Shown here in pieces: positions 16,655 through 24,798 of a stretch of 64,000 bases of DNA. How positions within the stretch are numbered: the first letter of the stretch is position 1; each line of letters starts with the position of its first letter. Made by a program: the position numbers and the translations under genes. Source of the DNA: Paenibacillus radicis (ex Gao et al. 2016) (lineage in GTDB: Bacteria > Bacillota > Bacilli > Paenibacillales > Paenibacillaceae); the NCBI RefSeq assembly GCF_014641555.1, contig NZ_BMHY01000004.1, positions 434,001-498,000 on the forward strand, given 5' to 3'. The notes beneath the pieces are model-generated. The model searched no databases and was not told the DNA's origin. It was given only the letters and a program-made list of their open reading frames with translations.

Positions 16655-17613
16655 ACTAAATCCTCCTCTTTTCCTTTGTTTTGACGAATACGCTGCAGTG
16701 TATTAATGACAATTGCCAGAATAATCAGAAAACCGGTGGCGGCATCTACCCAGAACGGAGAGACCTTAGATATAATCAGCCCGTTTTTAATGATGCCCAT
16801 AAAGAGTACGCCAAGCATCGTTCCGGCTATCGTGCCAACACCGCCAAATATGCTTCCCCCGCCGATCAGAACGGCCGCCATCACTTCAAAGGATAAGCTG
16901 TTGCCGGCTGTCGAGGCTTGTACGCTGCCTACTTTCGATGCGAAAATAACTGAGGCAACCCCGACCAGCAGTCCCGTTAATACATAGACCATAAACTTGG
17001 ATTTCGCTACGCTGATGCCAGCGAGCTTGGCTGCGGAATTGTTCCCGCCGATCGCGTAGATTCTTCTGCCTGGCCGGGTGAATTTCAATAGATAGATAAA
17101 GACCGCAATAAGAATGATGGCTGTAAGCAGCGGAAATGATAGGCCTAGCAGATTACCTTGTCCGAAAAATCGGAAGTCCGCCGGAAAGTTCGTCATCCAG
17201 GTTCCTCCGCTGATCCCTACCGCAATGCCTCTGAAAATGTACATCGTGGCCAAGGTCACAATGATATCCGGAATTTTCCGCACAGCGATGAAATAGCCGT
17301 TTACCACTCCGCACAGTACCCCGATGCCTATCCCCATTGCCGCTGCAATCCAGGGATGGATGCCATGACTGAGAAACAGTCCGACTGAGGTTGCCGTTAC
17401 AGCTAGAACAGAGCCGACCGATAAATCCATGCCTCCCAGCAGGATGACCATCGTCATCCCGATCGCCACGATAAACATGGAGATGTTCTGATCCAGAATC
17501 AGCTTAATATTATCGAATTGCAGAAAATCGGGAGAAATGACCGCAAAGAGCAGCGTAACAATAATCGTAAACAGGATAATAGGCGCTTCATGCACATTTA
17601 ATATGCGTTTCAT
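16651..17613 (-). CDS. Ribose-type ABC importer, second permease
   Basis: 320 residues of the same BPD_transp_2 family, with GGMDLSVGSVLAVTATSVG and GGGSIFGGVGTIAGTMLG. GAAGGAGGCACCTT precedes the ATG. It overlaps the ATPase gene by four bases upstream and the other permease by four bases downstream, so all importer parts are made from one coupled message. Confidence 0.9.
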   Translation of the reverse strand: MKRILNVHEAPIILFTIIVTLLFAVISPDFLQFDNIKLILDQNISMFIVAIGMTMVILLGGMDLSVGSVLAVTATSVGLFLSHGIHPWIAAAMGIGIGVLCGVVNGYFIAVRKIPDIIVTLATMYIFRGIAVGISGGTWMTNFPADFRFFGQGNLLGLSFPLLTAIILIAVFIYLLKFTRPGRRIYAIGGNNSAAKLAGISVAKSKFMVYVLTGLLVGVASVIFASKVGSVQASTAGNSLSFEVMAAVLIGGGSIFGGVGTIAGTMLGVLFMGIIKNGLIISKVSPFWVDAATGFLIILAIVINTLQRIRQNKGKEEDLV

Positions 17614-19121
17614 AAGGTGCCTCCTTCTATGAGCGGGTGTGAAGCTCTCTGCAGCAGCTGCTCCTGGTCCGCTTCGCCATGTGCGAATTCATGCACAATC
17701 TCGCCTTTATACAGCACCAAGATACGATCGCTTAGCCCAATAACCTCAGGCATTTCCGAAGATATGAGCAGAATGCTTAGTCCTTCTTGGGCCAGTTGAT
17801 CAATAATGCTGTAAATTTCTGCCTTCGCCCCGACATCAACACCCCGGGTCGGTTCTTCCAGAATTAGAATATCCGGATGTGCCGCAAGCCATTTACCGAT
17901 CACTACCTTCTGCTGATTGCCGCCGCTCAGAAAGTCTACACTTTGCCCGTCACTTGGCGCTTTAATCCGCAGCTTCTCCATATATTCTCCGCTCATTTGC
18001 TTAATCCGCGCCTCGTCAAGCACCAAGCCCTTTGAAAGCTGGGGCAGAATGGGAATCGACAGGTTTTGCCGAATCGACATCGGTTTTATGATGCCCTGAC
18101 GGTGACGATCGGGAGGCACATAAGCAATCTTCTTGGCTTTAGCTTCACTAGGGCTATTTATTTTTACAGCTGCACCATGAATGCTGATTGCACCAGTTCC
18201 CCGTTTAAGCCCGAACAGGCGCTCAGCAATCGTATGCGTACCTGAACCCGGAACGCCGAACAAGCCTAGAATCTCTCCTCTTCGCAATTCGAACGAGACC
18301 CGGTGCGTAGAATCAAGCGACAGTTCTTTGACCTGCAGCACCACTTCTTGATCCTGCTGTTGTTCTCTTACCGGGTACAGTTGGCCAACCGCTTTGCCGA
18401 CCATCATTTGAATTAAGCTCTGCTCCGTAACCTCTCCGATCATTCGGGTATCGATCTTAGCTCCGTCGCGCAGCACCGTTACCTTGTCCGCAATTTCAAA
18501 TATTTCCTTCATACGGTGGGAAACATACACAATGGCTACACCTTGCGCCCTCAGTCGATTAACGACATCAAACATTTTCTTCACTTCGTTTTCCGGCAGC
18601 GCCGCGGAAGGCTCATCCATAATGAGTACATCTGCCTGAAAGGACAGCGCTTTGGCAATCTCGATGACTTGCTGGCTATGGACCCCGAGATGCCGGACCT
18701 CCTTGCGGACATCGATCTCACCGCCGCCGATCGAATCGACCAGACGCTGCGCCTCTTCATACATTTTGGACCAGCGTATCCGTCCGAACCGGTCCTTCAT
18801 CTCAGGCCGGTCGATAAAGATGTTTTCCGCAGCGGATAAATTAGAAAATAAGTTGAATTCCTGATGGATGATCGATACTCCCTGACGCTGAGCATCCAGC
18901 GGGTTGCGGAACGTCACTTCCTGATCCTTCAGCCGGATCTTCCCTTGCGTCGGCGAATAGACACCTGACAGCACCTTCATTAGCGTCGATTTACCTGCTC
19001 CGTTTTCCCCCATTAGTGCGTGAACCTCACCTGGATACAGCTCAAATCCAACATTGGACAACGCTTTCACACCTGGAAACTCCTTGCTGATTCCTTCCAT
19101 CGTCAATACCGGATGCGTCAT
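17610..19121 (-). CDS. Ribose-type ABC importer, duplicated ATPase (RbsA-like)
   Basis: 503 residues from the ATG at 19121; the ATG five codons upstream is part of the ribosome site GGGAGGTCAAACG. Two nucleotide-binding domains lie in tandem. The first has the Walker A GENGAGKSTLM (residues about 37-47) and Walker B VLIMDEPSAAL. The second lacks a proper P-loop (GVPGSGTHTIAERL) but keeps LSGGNQQKVVIGKWL and EEPTRGVDVGAK, the normal state for RbsA/MglA proteins. The gap of 135 bp to the ribokinase gene holds a small AGGAATTC hairpin (19209-19230). Confidence 0.92.
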   Translation of the reverse strand: MTHPVLTMEGISKEFPGVKALSNVGFELYPGEVHALMGENGAGKSTLMKVLSGVYSPTQGKIRLKDQEVTFRNPLDAQRQGVSIIHQEFNLFSNLSAAENIFIDRPEMKDRFGRIRWSKMYEEAQRLVDSIGGGEIDVRKEVRHLGVHSQQVIEIAKALSFQADVLIMDEPSAALPENEVKKMFDVVNRLRAQGVAIVYVSHRMKEIFEIADKVTVLRDGAKIDTRMIGEVTEQSLIQMMVGKAVGQLYPVREQQQDQEVVLQVKELSLDSTHRVSFELRRGEILGLFGVPGSGTHTIAERLFGLKRGTGAISIHGAAVKINSPSEAKAKKIAYVPPDRHRQGIIKPMSIRQNLSIPILPQLSKGLVLDEARIKQMSGEYMEKLRIKAPSDGQSVDFLSGGNQQKVVIGKWLAAHPDILILEEPTRGVDVGAKAEIYSIIDQLAQEGLSILLISSEMPEVIGLSDRILVLYKGEIVHEFAHGEADQEQLLQRASHPLIEGGTL

Positions 19122-19208
19122 CGTTTGACCTCCCATTCACCTGCATCAGACTGAATTTTGGGTAACTTTAACAAGACTAAGCGTTAAATCGTCAAAGTCT
19201 TGGTATGC

Positions 19209-19230
19209 AGGAATTCCTTTCAGAATTCCT
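19209..19230 (-). other. Small intercistronic hairpin between rbsK and the ABC genes
   Basis: AGGAATTC-ctttca-GAATTCCT, a perfect eight-base stem with no T-run. It lies in the only long gap inside the operon and could be a processing or stability element that sets different levels for regulator/kinase and importer. Confidence 0.35.
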
Positions 19231-19256
19231 CCTATCACATTTTGCAAATTATAATG

Positions 19257-20183
19257 TTATTGATCTATTGGTTTTATACGCTGAAGAAATTCATGTACTT
19301 GATCCTCTGTTGGAATCGAGCTCTGAGCACCGGCAGCCGATACGGCAAGTGCTGAAGCTGCTGTGGCATACCGCAGACTTTCCTCCAATGTGTCTCCCGC
19401 GATATATTTTGCAGCAAATGCCCCGATGAAAGTGTCTCCAGCCGCTGTTGTATCCACGGCATCCACTGTAAATGCAGGCATCTCGATTTCAGTTCCAGCT
19501 TGGTCCAAATAGAGTGAGCCTTTACTGCCCAAAGTGATAATAAGATGAGGAAGACCAGCCTCCAGCAATTGCTTCCCTGCCTTCAACGCTTGGCTTATTC
19601 CGTCTATCCGGGTACCGCTCAATTCCTCCGCTTCAACCTCATTCAGAATGAGGAAGCTGACCTTGCTCAATTGAGTGTGGTCAAATCCGGCAATCGGAGC
19701 GGGATTCAGAAATACCGGGATATTGGCAGCCGCGGCTTTATCAAGCACCCTTTGATTTGCGGCCTGGGCGATTTCATTTTGCAGCAGGATGACGTCGAAT
19801 CCGGTTAGATCTAGTGTATCCACCTCGTCCTCCCCATATTTGCCATTCGCGCCCGCTGATAAAATAATGTTGTTCTCGCCCGACTGATCAATGGTTATTA
19901 ATGCGATCCCCGTCATGGCCTGCTTCTCTATCACGCAATTAAGATCAATTCCATCCTCCGTTAATTGCTTGCGGATGTCCGCGCCGAAGGAATCCAAGCC
20001 CAGTCCTCCAGCCATAGCTACCGATGCGCCGGAGCGAGAGGCTGCAACCGCCTGATTCGCTCCCTTGCCGCCTATGAAGAAGCGGGTCTCGTTGCCTTGT
20101 ATCGTTTCACCGGGAACCGGGTGACGTTCAACCTGAGTGACAATATCCATATTCATGCTGCCCACTACCAAGATCTTTGCCAT
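19257..20183 (-). CDS. rbsK: Ribokinase
   Basis: 308 residues of the PfkB family. Present are the first signature GGKGANQAVAASRSGA (residues about 38-53), the anion hole and catalytic base in DTTAAGDTFIGAF (Asp in AAGD), and a GSMNMDIV start. Length and motifs fit RbsK, which makes ribose 5-phosphate from ribose and ATP in the cytoplasm. GGGGGAGACCT precedes the ATG, 15 bp after the LacI stop. It identifies ribose (or a close pentose) as the sugar released from whatever the neighbouring ABC system imports. Confidence 0.92.
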   Translation of the reverse strand: MAKILVVGSMNMDIVTQVERHPVPGETIQGNETRFFIGGKGANQAVAASRSGASVAMAGGLGLDSFGADIRKQLTEDGIDLNCVIEKQAMTGIALITIDQSGENNIILSAGANGKYGEDEVDTLDLTGFDVILLQNEIAQAANQRVLDKAAAANIPVFLNPAPIAGFDHTQLSKVSFLILNEVEAEELSGTRIDGISQALKAGKQLLEAGLPHLIITLGSKGSLYLDQAGTEIEMPAFTVDAVDTTAAGDTFIGAFAAKYIAGDTLEESLRYATAASALAVSAAGAQSSIPTEDQVHEFLQRIKPIDQ

Positions 20184-20198
20184 AGGTCTCCCCCCGTA

Positions 20199-21215
20199 TT
20201 ACTTGTTCAGCCTTTTAACTGAGCCGTATTTCATCAATTCAACATCCAGGATCACTTTCTTCAGCTTGGTCTGCTCTGAAGGCTCTCCTTTAATTTTCTG
20301 GATGAGCATTTCTGCCGCTTGAAGTCCCATTTCTCGGGTTGGTCTGCTGACAACTGTTACGCGCGGCTGCACAAACTGAGCAAGCTCATTGTCGTCAAAG
20401 CCAATTAATGAAATATCCTCTCCAATACGGAGGTTCAAATCACGGATCGCTTTGATCGCGCCGGTGCAGATCACATTGTTTGCCGCGAATATGGCGGTTG
20501 GCGGCTGCTCGGAGCGCATAAGCTCCATCGTGAACCGGTAACCATCCTCCTCCAGCCAATTCCCCTGCTTATGATAGTTGGGGTCAGGTGTCAGGCCGCC
20601 CTCATGCATCGCTTGATGATAGCCCCAGTAGCGATCCTTGCCGTCGTTAAAATCATGCTCCCCGTCAATAATAGCAATGCGTTCATGTCCATATTCCACA
20701 AAATGCCTGGTTGCTTCGTATGCACCGCGAAAGTTATCAATTAAGACGCCATCGTGGCCGCAATCATTAATATAACGGTCGACCAAAATCGTAGGCTTGC
20801 GGATATTCCGGTAAAACTCGGCATCCTTATGTGTCCCGATTAAAATCATGCCGTCTACATTTTTCCCCAGAAAGCTGTCGAAAAACTCGTCCTCTTCCGC
20901 TTCATCACCATTCGTGGCAACCACTAGAGTGAAAAATCCTTCTTTCTTGGCTACCTCCACCATCCCCCCAATAACCGCAGTATAGAAGGGATTCTGAATT
21001 TCCGGTACAACGACGGATAGCATTTTGGTTTTTTTATTAACCATAGAGGCTGCCATCGTATTCGGTACAAAATTCAACTCATCGATAATCTTTAATATTT
21101 TCTTCCGGGTTGCATCACTTACTCGATCCCGTCCGTTCATCACGCGGGATACAGTAGCTACAGACACGTTGGCGTGCTTGGCTACGTCTTTAATGGTGAT
21201 TTCCTTGTTAAACAT
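20199..21215 (-). CDS. LacI-family repressor of the ribose-type operon
   Basis: 338 residues from the ATG at 21215 (GGGGGTAGCT upstream). The N-terminal helix-turn-helix is ITIKDVAKHANVSVATVSRVMNG (split: ITIKDVAKH, then ANVSVATVSRVMNG), followed by a hinge helix with NTMAASMV. The C-terminal core is the type I periplasmic-binding fold (VVPEIQNPFY, GFDDNELAQFVQPRVT). It resembles RbsR. It is the first gene of the operon and lies just behind two exact TGCG-N10-CGCA operators, so autorepression is likely. Confidence 0.92.
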   Translation of the reverse strand: MFNKEITIKDVAKHANVSVATVSRVMNGRDRVSDATRKKILKIIDELNFVPNTMAASMVNKKTKMLSVVVPEIQNPFYTAVIGGMVEVAKKEGFFTLVVATNGDEAEEDEFFDSFLGKNVDGMILIGTHKDAEFYRNIRKPTILVDRYINDCGHDGVLIDNFRGAYEATRHFVEYGHERIAIIDGEHDFNDGKDRYWGYHQAMHEGGLTPDPNYHKQGNWLEEDGYRFTMELMRSEQPPTAIFAANNVICTGAIKAIRDLNLRIGEDISLIGFDDNELAQFVQPRVTVVSRPTREMGLQAAEMLIQKIKGEPSEQTKLKKVILDVELMKYGSVKRLNK

Positions 21216-21244
21216 AGCTACCCCCATTCCTTATGATATTGTCA

Positions 21245-21257
21245 TAACGTTTTCGCA
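21245..21257 (-). promoter_or_regulatory. Partial LacI-type operator copy
   Basis: TAACGTTTTCGCA repeats one half and the core of the two full operators upstream. It lies 30 bp before the LacI ATG. Weak on its own. Confidence 0.35.
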
Positions 21258-21308
21258 AAGTTAGTTTATTCATCGTCCATGGTAATAATTTCTATCGGAT
21301 TGGTTCTG

Positions 21309-21326
21309 TGCGAAACCGTTTACGCA
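21309..21326 (-). promoter_or_regulatory. LacI-type operator, promoter-proximal copy
   Basis: TGCGAAACCGTTTACGCA is an 18-bp near-perfect palindrome (TGCGAAAC and GTTTACGCA halves) with the central CG step of LacI-family sites. It lies just downstream of the predicted -10 of the LacI operon, where a bound repressor would block transcription. Confidence 0.7.
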
Positions 21327-21338
21327 ATTTCTAGTTTT

Positions 21339-21367
21339 ATATTAGTACATGCCAAATCAGATTACAA
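21339..21367 (-). promoter_or_regulatory. Predicted promoter of the LacI-ribokinase-ABC operon
   Basis: On the minus strand TTGTAA (21367-21362), a 17-bp spacer and TAATAT (21344-21339). Both hexamers match four of six consensus positions. The start site would fall next to the operator at 21309-21326. Confidence 0.45.
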
Positions 21368-21390
21368 TAGGTTTTTTCGAAAATTAGAAA

Positions 21391-21404
21391 ATAAAACGTT
21401 TACA
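21391..21404 (-). promoter_or_regulatory. Possible cre (catabolite-response) site
   Basis: ATAAAACGTTTACA matches 12 of 14 positions of the CcpA site TGWAANCGNTNWCA and lies just upstream of the predicted operon promoter. A sugar operon of this kind is often under CcpA, but LacI-type half-sites look similar. Confidence 0.3.
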
Positions 21405-21644
21405 TTTTGTATACATTACGTGTATATGTTACATGTGTGGATGGTATTTAATTTATTCCGCTGTTATTGCTCAATTATATGTTATCTATAATGACACAAA
21501 CGAGGGTTTTTCAGAAAATTTTTAGTCTAATCTTACATTGGGTAAAAATGCAATTTGAACTTCTCTGTCTGCTTTCGATCTAATTTCAATGCATATGAAG
21601 TTGAAAATTTGCCTTTATAGCATTCCACTTCCAAGTAAAAATGT

Positions 21645-21662
21645 TGCGAAACCGTTTACGCA
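21645..21662 (-). promoter_or_regulatory. LacI-type operator, distal copy
   Basis: An exact copy of the 18-bp operator TGCGAAACCGTTTACGCA, 336 bp upstream of the proximal copy and in the same orientation. 336 bp is 32 turns at 10.5 bp per turn, which would put both on the same face of the helix. Confidence 0.65.
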
Positions 21663-21694
21663 AAATGTATCAAATCAGCTTCTGATAGACGTGA

Positions 21695-21744
21695 AAAAGC
21701 TGTGGTGAAACCAGGTTGCTCCTCCTGATTTCACCACAGCTTTT
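21695..21744 (-). terminator. Terminator of the TetR-MFS unit
   Basis: AAAAGCTGTGGTGAAA and TTTCACCACAGCTTTT are a perfect 16-base stem with an 18-base loop; minus-strand RNA ends in a T-run. It lies directly after the MFS stop and could also act on plus-strand transcripts. Confidence 0.8.
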
Positions 21745-21786
21745 AACAAGTTTGCTTTTCATTGATTCGACCATAATACCTGAAAC

Positions 21787-22953
21787 TTATCCTTCCATAT
21801 CAGCTATCTCTCTGCGGGATATTCCCCCCATCATATAAGGCAGCAATGAAAGCACACCTGCCAAGGCAAGAACAACGCCTACCCAGATCGGTGCGGCCAG
21901 TCCATAACCGGCGCTGATTGCCAGTCCGCCAACCGAAGAGCCAACGACAACACCAAAGGTTACGATCGCGGTATGAACCGTATTGATCATAAGACCGCTC
22001 CCTCCTGTCCGAATAACCCTTGCCACCATTGGCGGGTTCATAGGAACCCCCGCAAGACCAATAACGATAACAGCAGGGATAACAATCAGAGGTTCATGTA
22101 CGCCTATAGCGAAAGCCAAAAGTGCAATAGACAACACGATCAGCCCTGCAGCTAGCAGCTGCATCGTATAACGGTCAGCCAGCCTGCCGGTTATTAGATT
22201 CCCTATAACGGTTGCCGCTCCATACACAACGAACAGAATCGGAATGGAGGCGGCTGAAAATCCGGTCAAATCGGTAAAGATCGGAGCGAAATAACTAAAA
22301 GCCGCAAAGGTTGCCCCGATAATAAGAAAACTGGTCAGATAAGCTGCCCAGAGCTTACGATTGCGGAAGGCGGTCATTTCATGCCTCAGCCTTGTAGGCT
22401 CCGGTTTGGCCAATGACGGGATCAGACGCAACGCGGTTATACCGGAAAGCAAAACAAGAACAGCAACCGCCCAGAAACTAAAACGCCAGCCATAAGCATC
22501 AGCCGCCCACGTTGCAGCCGGTGTGCCAAGAACGGTCGCGATCATAAGCCCTCCGAAAATAATCGACACCGCCCTCCCGCGCTCATTTTCTTTCACAAGG
22601 GAGGCGGAGATCGAGATGGATACGCCAAATGCTGCCGAGGATGCAACGCCGGTTATGATGCGCGAGACCATCATGACTTCATAGCTATTGGCTATTGCTC
22701 CAAGCAACTGCCCGACGAGAAAAACTACGCTGAGTGCAATAAACGCTTTTTTTCTCGGCGTATTCAGCAGAGCAGCAGTCAATATAGGTCCGCCCACAAC
22801 CATTCCAGCCGAAAAGGCGCTGATCAGATAACCTACTGCTGACACTGGCACGCCAAATTGCTCCGCTAGTGTATTCATCATTCCGGCGACCATAAATTCT
22901 GAAGTGGTCATACAAAAAATAGTCAAACCAAGTACATAAATAGCTAAAGGCAT
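21787..22953 (-). CDS. MFS transporter, DHA1 family (AraJ/Cmx-like)
   Basis: 388 residues from the ATG at 22953, with AAAGAGGAAC upstream; an in-frame ATG ten codons earlier has no site. About twelve helices. The start (MPLAIYVLGLTIFCMTTSEF) and the loop NTPRKKAFI are typical of the DHA1 12-TM group that includes sugar-efflux and chloramphenicol-efflux proteins. It is the second gene after a TetR regulator, 89 bp away, a common arrangement for inducible efflux. The substrate is unknown. Confidence 0.88.
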   Translation of the reverse strand: MPLAIYVLGLTIFCMTTSEFMVAGMMNTLAEQFGVPVSAVGYLISAFSAGMVVGGPILTAALLNTPRKKAFIALSVVFLVGQLLGAIANSYEVMMVSRIITGVASSAAFGVSISISASLVKENERGRAVSIIFGGLMIATVLGTPAATWAADAYGWRFSFWAVAVLVLLSGITALRLIPSLAKPEPTRLRHEMTAFRNRKLWAAYLTSFLIIGATFAAFSYFAPIFTDLTGFSAASIPILFVVYGAATVIGNLITGRLADRYTMQLLAAGLIVLSIALLAFAIGVHEPLIVIPAVIVIGLAGVPMNPPMVARVIRTGGSGLMINTVHTAIVTFGVVVGSSVGGLAISAGYGLAAPIWVGVVLALAGVLSLLPYMMGGISRREIADMEG

Positions 22954-23042
22954 TTCAGTTCCTCTTTTCATAAAATTAATCATTCTTTAATATTGTAATA
23001 ATCAGTACAAAATTAACGAGAAAAAATTGCCGGTTTTCCCGG

Positions 23043-23633
23043 CTAATAAATAGCGGATAATGTGCCTTCCACAATGGATTTGGCCAATTCTCGGTTCTGC
23101 GAGGAGCTGTTAAGTACACGAAGCCCGTAATAGCTGCTGAGAAACAAGCTTGCCAGTTCCTTTACCGGCCGCCCTGAAGTAATCTCTCCGTTCTCGCAGC
23201 CTCGCTCAATCTGCCGGCAGAGCTCCTCCTCCAGTATTTCGATATGCCTTGTCATGATCTGCTCGACCATAGGATCAACTCGCGCCCTTTCCATCGCCGC
23301 ATTAATGAGCAGGCAGCCTCTGCGCCCGGATTCCGAGAAATCCTCGTTGATTCCCCACTCCAATAGCCCGCGCAGCCTTTCTTTCAGAGGTAACGTATTC
23401 TGTAAAATGGCGCTTTGTTCTCGTATCCCTTCCTCATGGTACCGCTGGAGCACCTGTCCGTACAGCTCATGCTTGCTGCCAAACGCATTATACAAACTGC
23501 CTTTCCCAAGACCTGTCTGCTTGCACAGATCCTCAGTCGAGCACCCTTCGTATCCGTTCATCCAAAAGGCATCCATTGCCGCATCGATAACAGTCGTATC
23601 TTTGAATTCTCGTGGTCTTCCGCTTCTGGTCAC
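23043..23633 (-). CDS. TetR-family regulator
   Basis: 196 residues from a GTG at 23633 with AAGGAGGGAAGTAGTC in front. The N-terminal helix-turn-helix (AAMDAFWMNGYEGCSTEDL, TGLGKGSLYNAFGSKHELYG) is a clear TetR_N domain. The C-terminal part fits TetR_C of the YxaF/AcrR-like group. It precedes the MFS gene and is divergent from the F420/NADP reductase-like gene. An AAATTG-centred palindrome in the shared promoter region is a possible operator, so it may control both units. Confidence 0.92.
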   Translation of the reverse strand: MTRSGRPREFKDTTVIDAAMDAFWMNGYEGCSTEDLCKQTGLGKGSLYNAFGSKHELYGQVLQRYHEEGIREQSAILQNTLPLKERLRGLLEWGINEDFSESGRRGCLLINAAMERARVDPMVEQIMTRHIEILEEELCRQIERGCENGEITSGRPVKELASLFLSSYYGLRVLNSSSQNRELAKSIVEGTLSAIY

Positions 23634-23662
23634 GACTACTTCCCTCCTTACCTACTATCGAT

Positions 23663-23683
23663 AAATTGTAGTATATGCAATTT
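23663..23683. promoter_or_regulatory. Imperfect palindrome between tetR and the reductase gene
   Basis: AAATTG and CAATTT arms around nine central bases, with further matching positions inside (AAATTGnA and TnCAATTT). It starts 29 bp upstream of the TetR start and is the best operator candidate in the 146-bp divergent region. Confidence 0.45.
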
Positions 23684-23779
23684 GTAACGTTCAGTCAAGA
23701 AGTTGTTTACAGTCATTCTGTTCTCTGTTACAGTTGAGAGGTTAATACCAAATTAAACCGGGAGAGGAAGTAGGAAATC

Positions 23780-24436
23780 ATGCAAATCGCAATTATTGGT
23801 ACAGGAAATATCGGCGGTAATCTCGCTCGACGTCTTACCAAGCTCGGCCATGATGTCACCATTGCCAATTCACGCGGACCTCATACACTGACGGAGCTAG
23901 CTGCCGAGACTGGCGCCAAGCCTCTTGGGGTTAACGAAGTAGCGCGTGGAGCAGAACTTGTCATTGTCACGATTCCGCAAAAGAATATTCCTGATCTTCC
24001 TGAAGGCATCTTCGATCACACGGCACCAGGTGCTGTTTTCGTTGATACCGGCAACTATTATCCCCGTCAACGCGACGGTTTAATTGCTGAGATTGAGGCC
24101 GGCTTGCCGGAAAGCCGCTGGGTCGAGCAGCACTTGAAGCGTCCCGTCAACAAAGCTTTCAATGGTATAACCGCTCTAAACTTACTTGAACGCGGCCTTC
24201 CAGCCGGTTCACCCGATCGCATTGCTCTGCCGGTTGCCGGTGACGATCCGAACGCTAAAAAAATCGTGCTTCAGCTCATCGAGGAGCTTGGTTTTGATGC
24301 AATAGACGCAGGCGGACTGGATGAATCCTGGCGACAGCAGCCTGGAACCCCCAGCTACCGGGAGCATAGAGCTGACTCTCTTCGCCAAGCGTTAGCCGAT
24401 GCTAGTTCTGTTCGCAGCGAAGATTTTAAAGCTTAA
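23780..24436 (+). CDS. F420/NADP-dependent reductase-like Rossmann protein
   Basis: 218 residues. The start QIAIIGTGNIGGNLARRLTKLG is the dinucleotide-binding fingerprint GxGxxG, followed by ANSRGPHTL, the NADP-binding loop with S-R. These fit the NADPH-dependent F420 reductase/NADP oxidoreductase coenzyme F420-dependent family (PF03807 N-terminus). F420 itself is uncommon in Bacillota, so a different hydride acceptor is likely. GGGAGAGGAAG precedes the ATG. The gene is divergent from a TetR regulator and may be its target. Confidence 0.85.
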   Translation: MQIAIIGTGNIGGNLARRLTKLGHDVTIANSRGPHTLTELAAETGAKPLGVNEVARGAELVIVTIPQKNIPDLPEGIFDHTAPGAVFVDTGNYYPRQRDGLIAEIEAGLPESRWVEQHLKRPVNKAFNGITALNLLERGLPAGSPDRIALPVAGDDPNAKKIVLQLIEELGFDAIDAGGLDESWRQQPGTPSYREHRADSLRQALADASSVRSEDFKA

Positions 24437-24480
24437 ATGACAGCAGATATTCACCCCTTCGCACCGTTTAACAACTTGCA

Positions 24481-24515
24481 AGCCAAAGCATCATCTACGG
24501 ATGAGCTTTGGCTTC
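24481..24515 (+). terminator. Hairpin terminator, copy 1 of a repeated element
   Basis: AGCCAAAGC-a-TCATC and GATGA-GCTTTGGCT with a short loop, followed by a T-rich stretch. It closes the reductase gene. An almost identical copy (one base different in the loop) lies 260 bp downstream. Confidence 0.7.
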
Positions 24516-24535
24516 TTTGCACTTATGATCTTCAA

Positions 24536-24564
24536 TTTTCAGCCTGCGCAGTTCATGCTATAAT
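24536..24564 (+). promoter_or_regulatory. Extended -10 promoter in front of a micro-ORF
   Basis: TTTTCA (24536-24541), a 17-bp spacer and a perfect TATAAT (24559-24564) with the extended TGC before it. The start site would fall near 24571, giving a leader of only about ten to fifteen bases before the micro-ORF. Confidence 0.6.
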
Positions 24565-24584
24565 CCCAAAGAGGGGTGATATTG

Positions 24585-24653
24585 TTGAGCGGTTTCATAA
24601 TCGTTGTCATTATTTTTGCAGTCTTATTAGGTGTTTTCAAAAAGAAGAAGTGA
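24585..24653 (+). CDS. Micro-ORF: single-span hydrophobic peptide
   Basis: 22 residues from TTG at 24585 (another TTG and a GTG lie just upstream in frame). It has a strong AAAGAGGGGTGA site and encodes SGFIIVVIIFAVLLGV followed by FKKKK, a membrane helix with a basic end. It has its own consensus promoter and sits between two copies of the same hairpin. The form recalls small type I toxins or tiny membrane regulators, but no family is recognised. A second short hydrophobic frame (24666-24764) lies behind it without a good ribosome site. Confidence 0.45.
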   Translation: MSGFIIVVIIFAVLLGVFKKKK

Positions 24654-24740
24654 ATCAAAATTCAGATGTTGTTCATTGTACATATTCCAATAGCGTTAGC
24701 CCTGTTGGCTGCGAGGATTTTCATAAATGAACAACAAGGA

Positions 24741-24775
24741 AGCCAAAGCATCATCTGCGGATGAGCTTTGGCTTC
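24741..24775. terminator. Hairpin terminator, copy 2 of a repeated element
   Basis: Same 35-base hairpin as at 24481-24515 with one loop change. It serves the micro-ORF on the plus strand and the alpha/beta hydrolase on the minus strand, where the 3' side continues into TTCCTTGTTG. Confidence 0.7.
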
Positions 24776-24798
24776 CTTGCTTTGTTGATGCAATGCAC

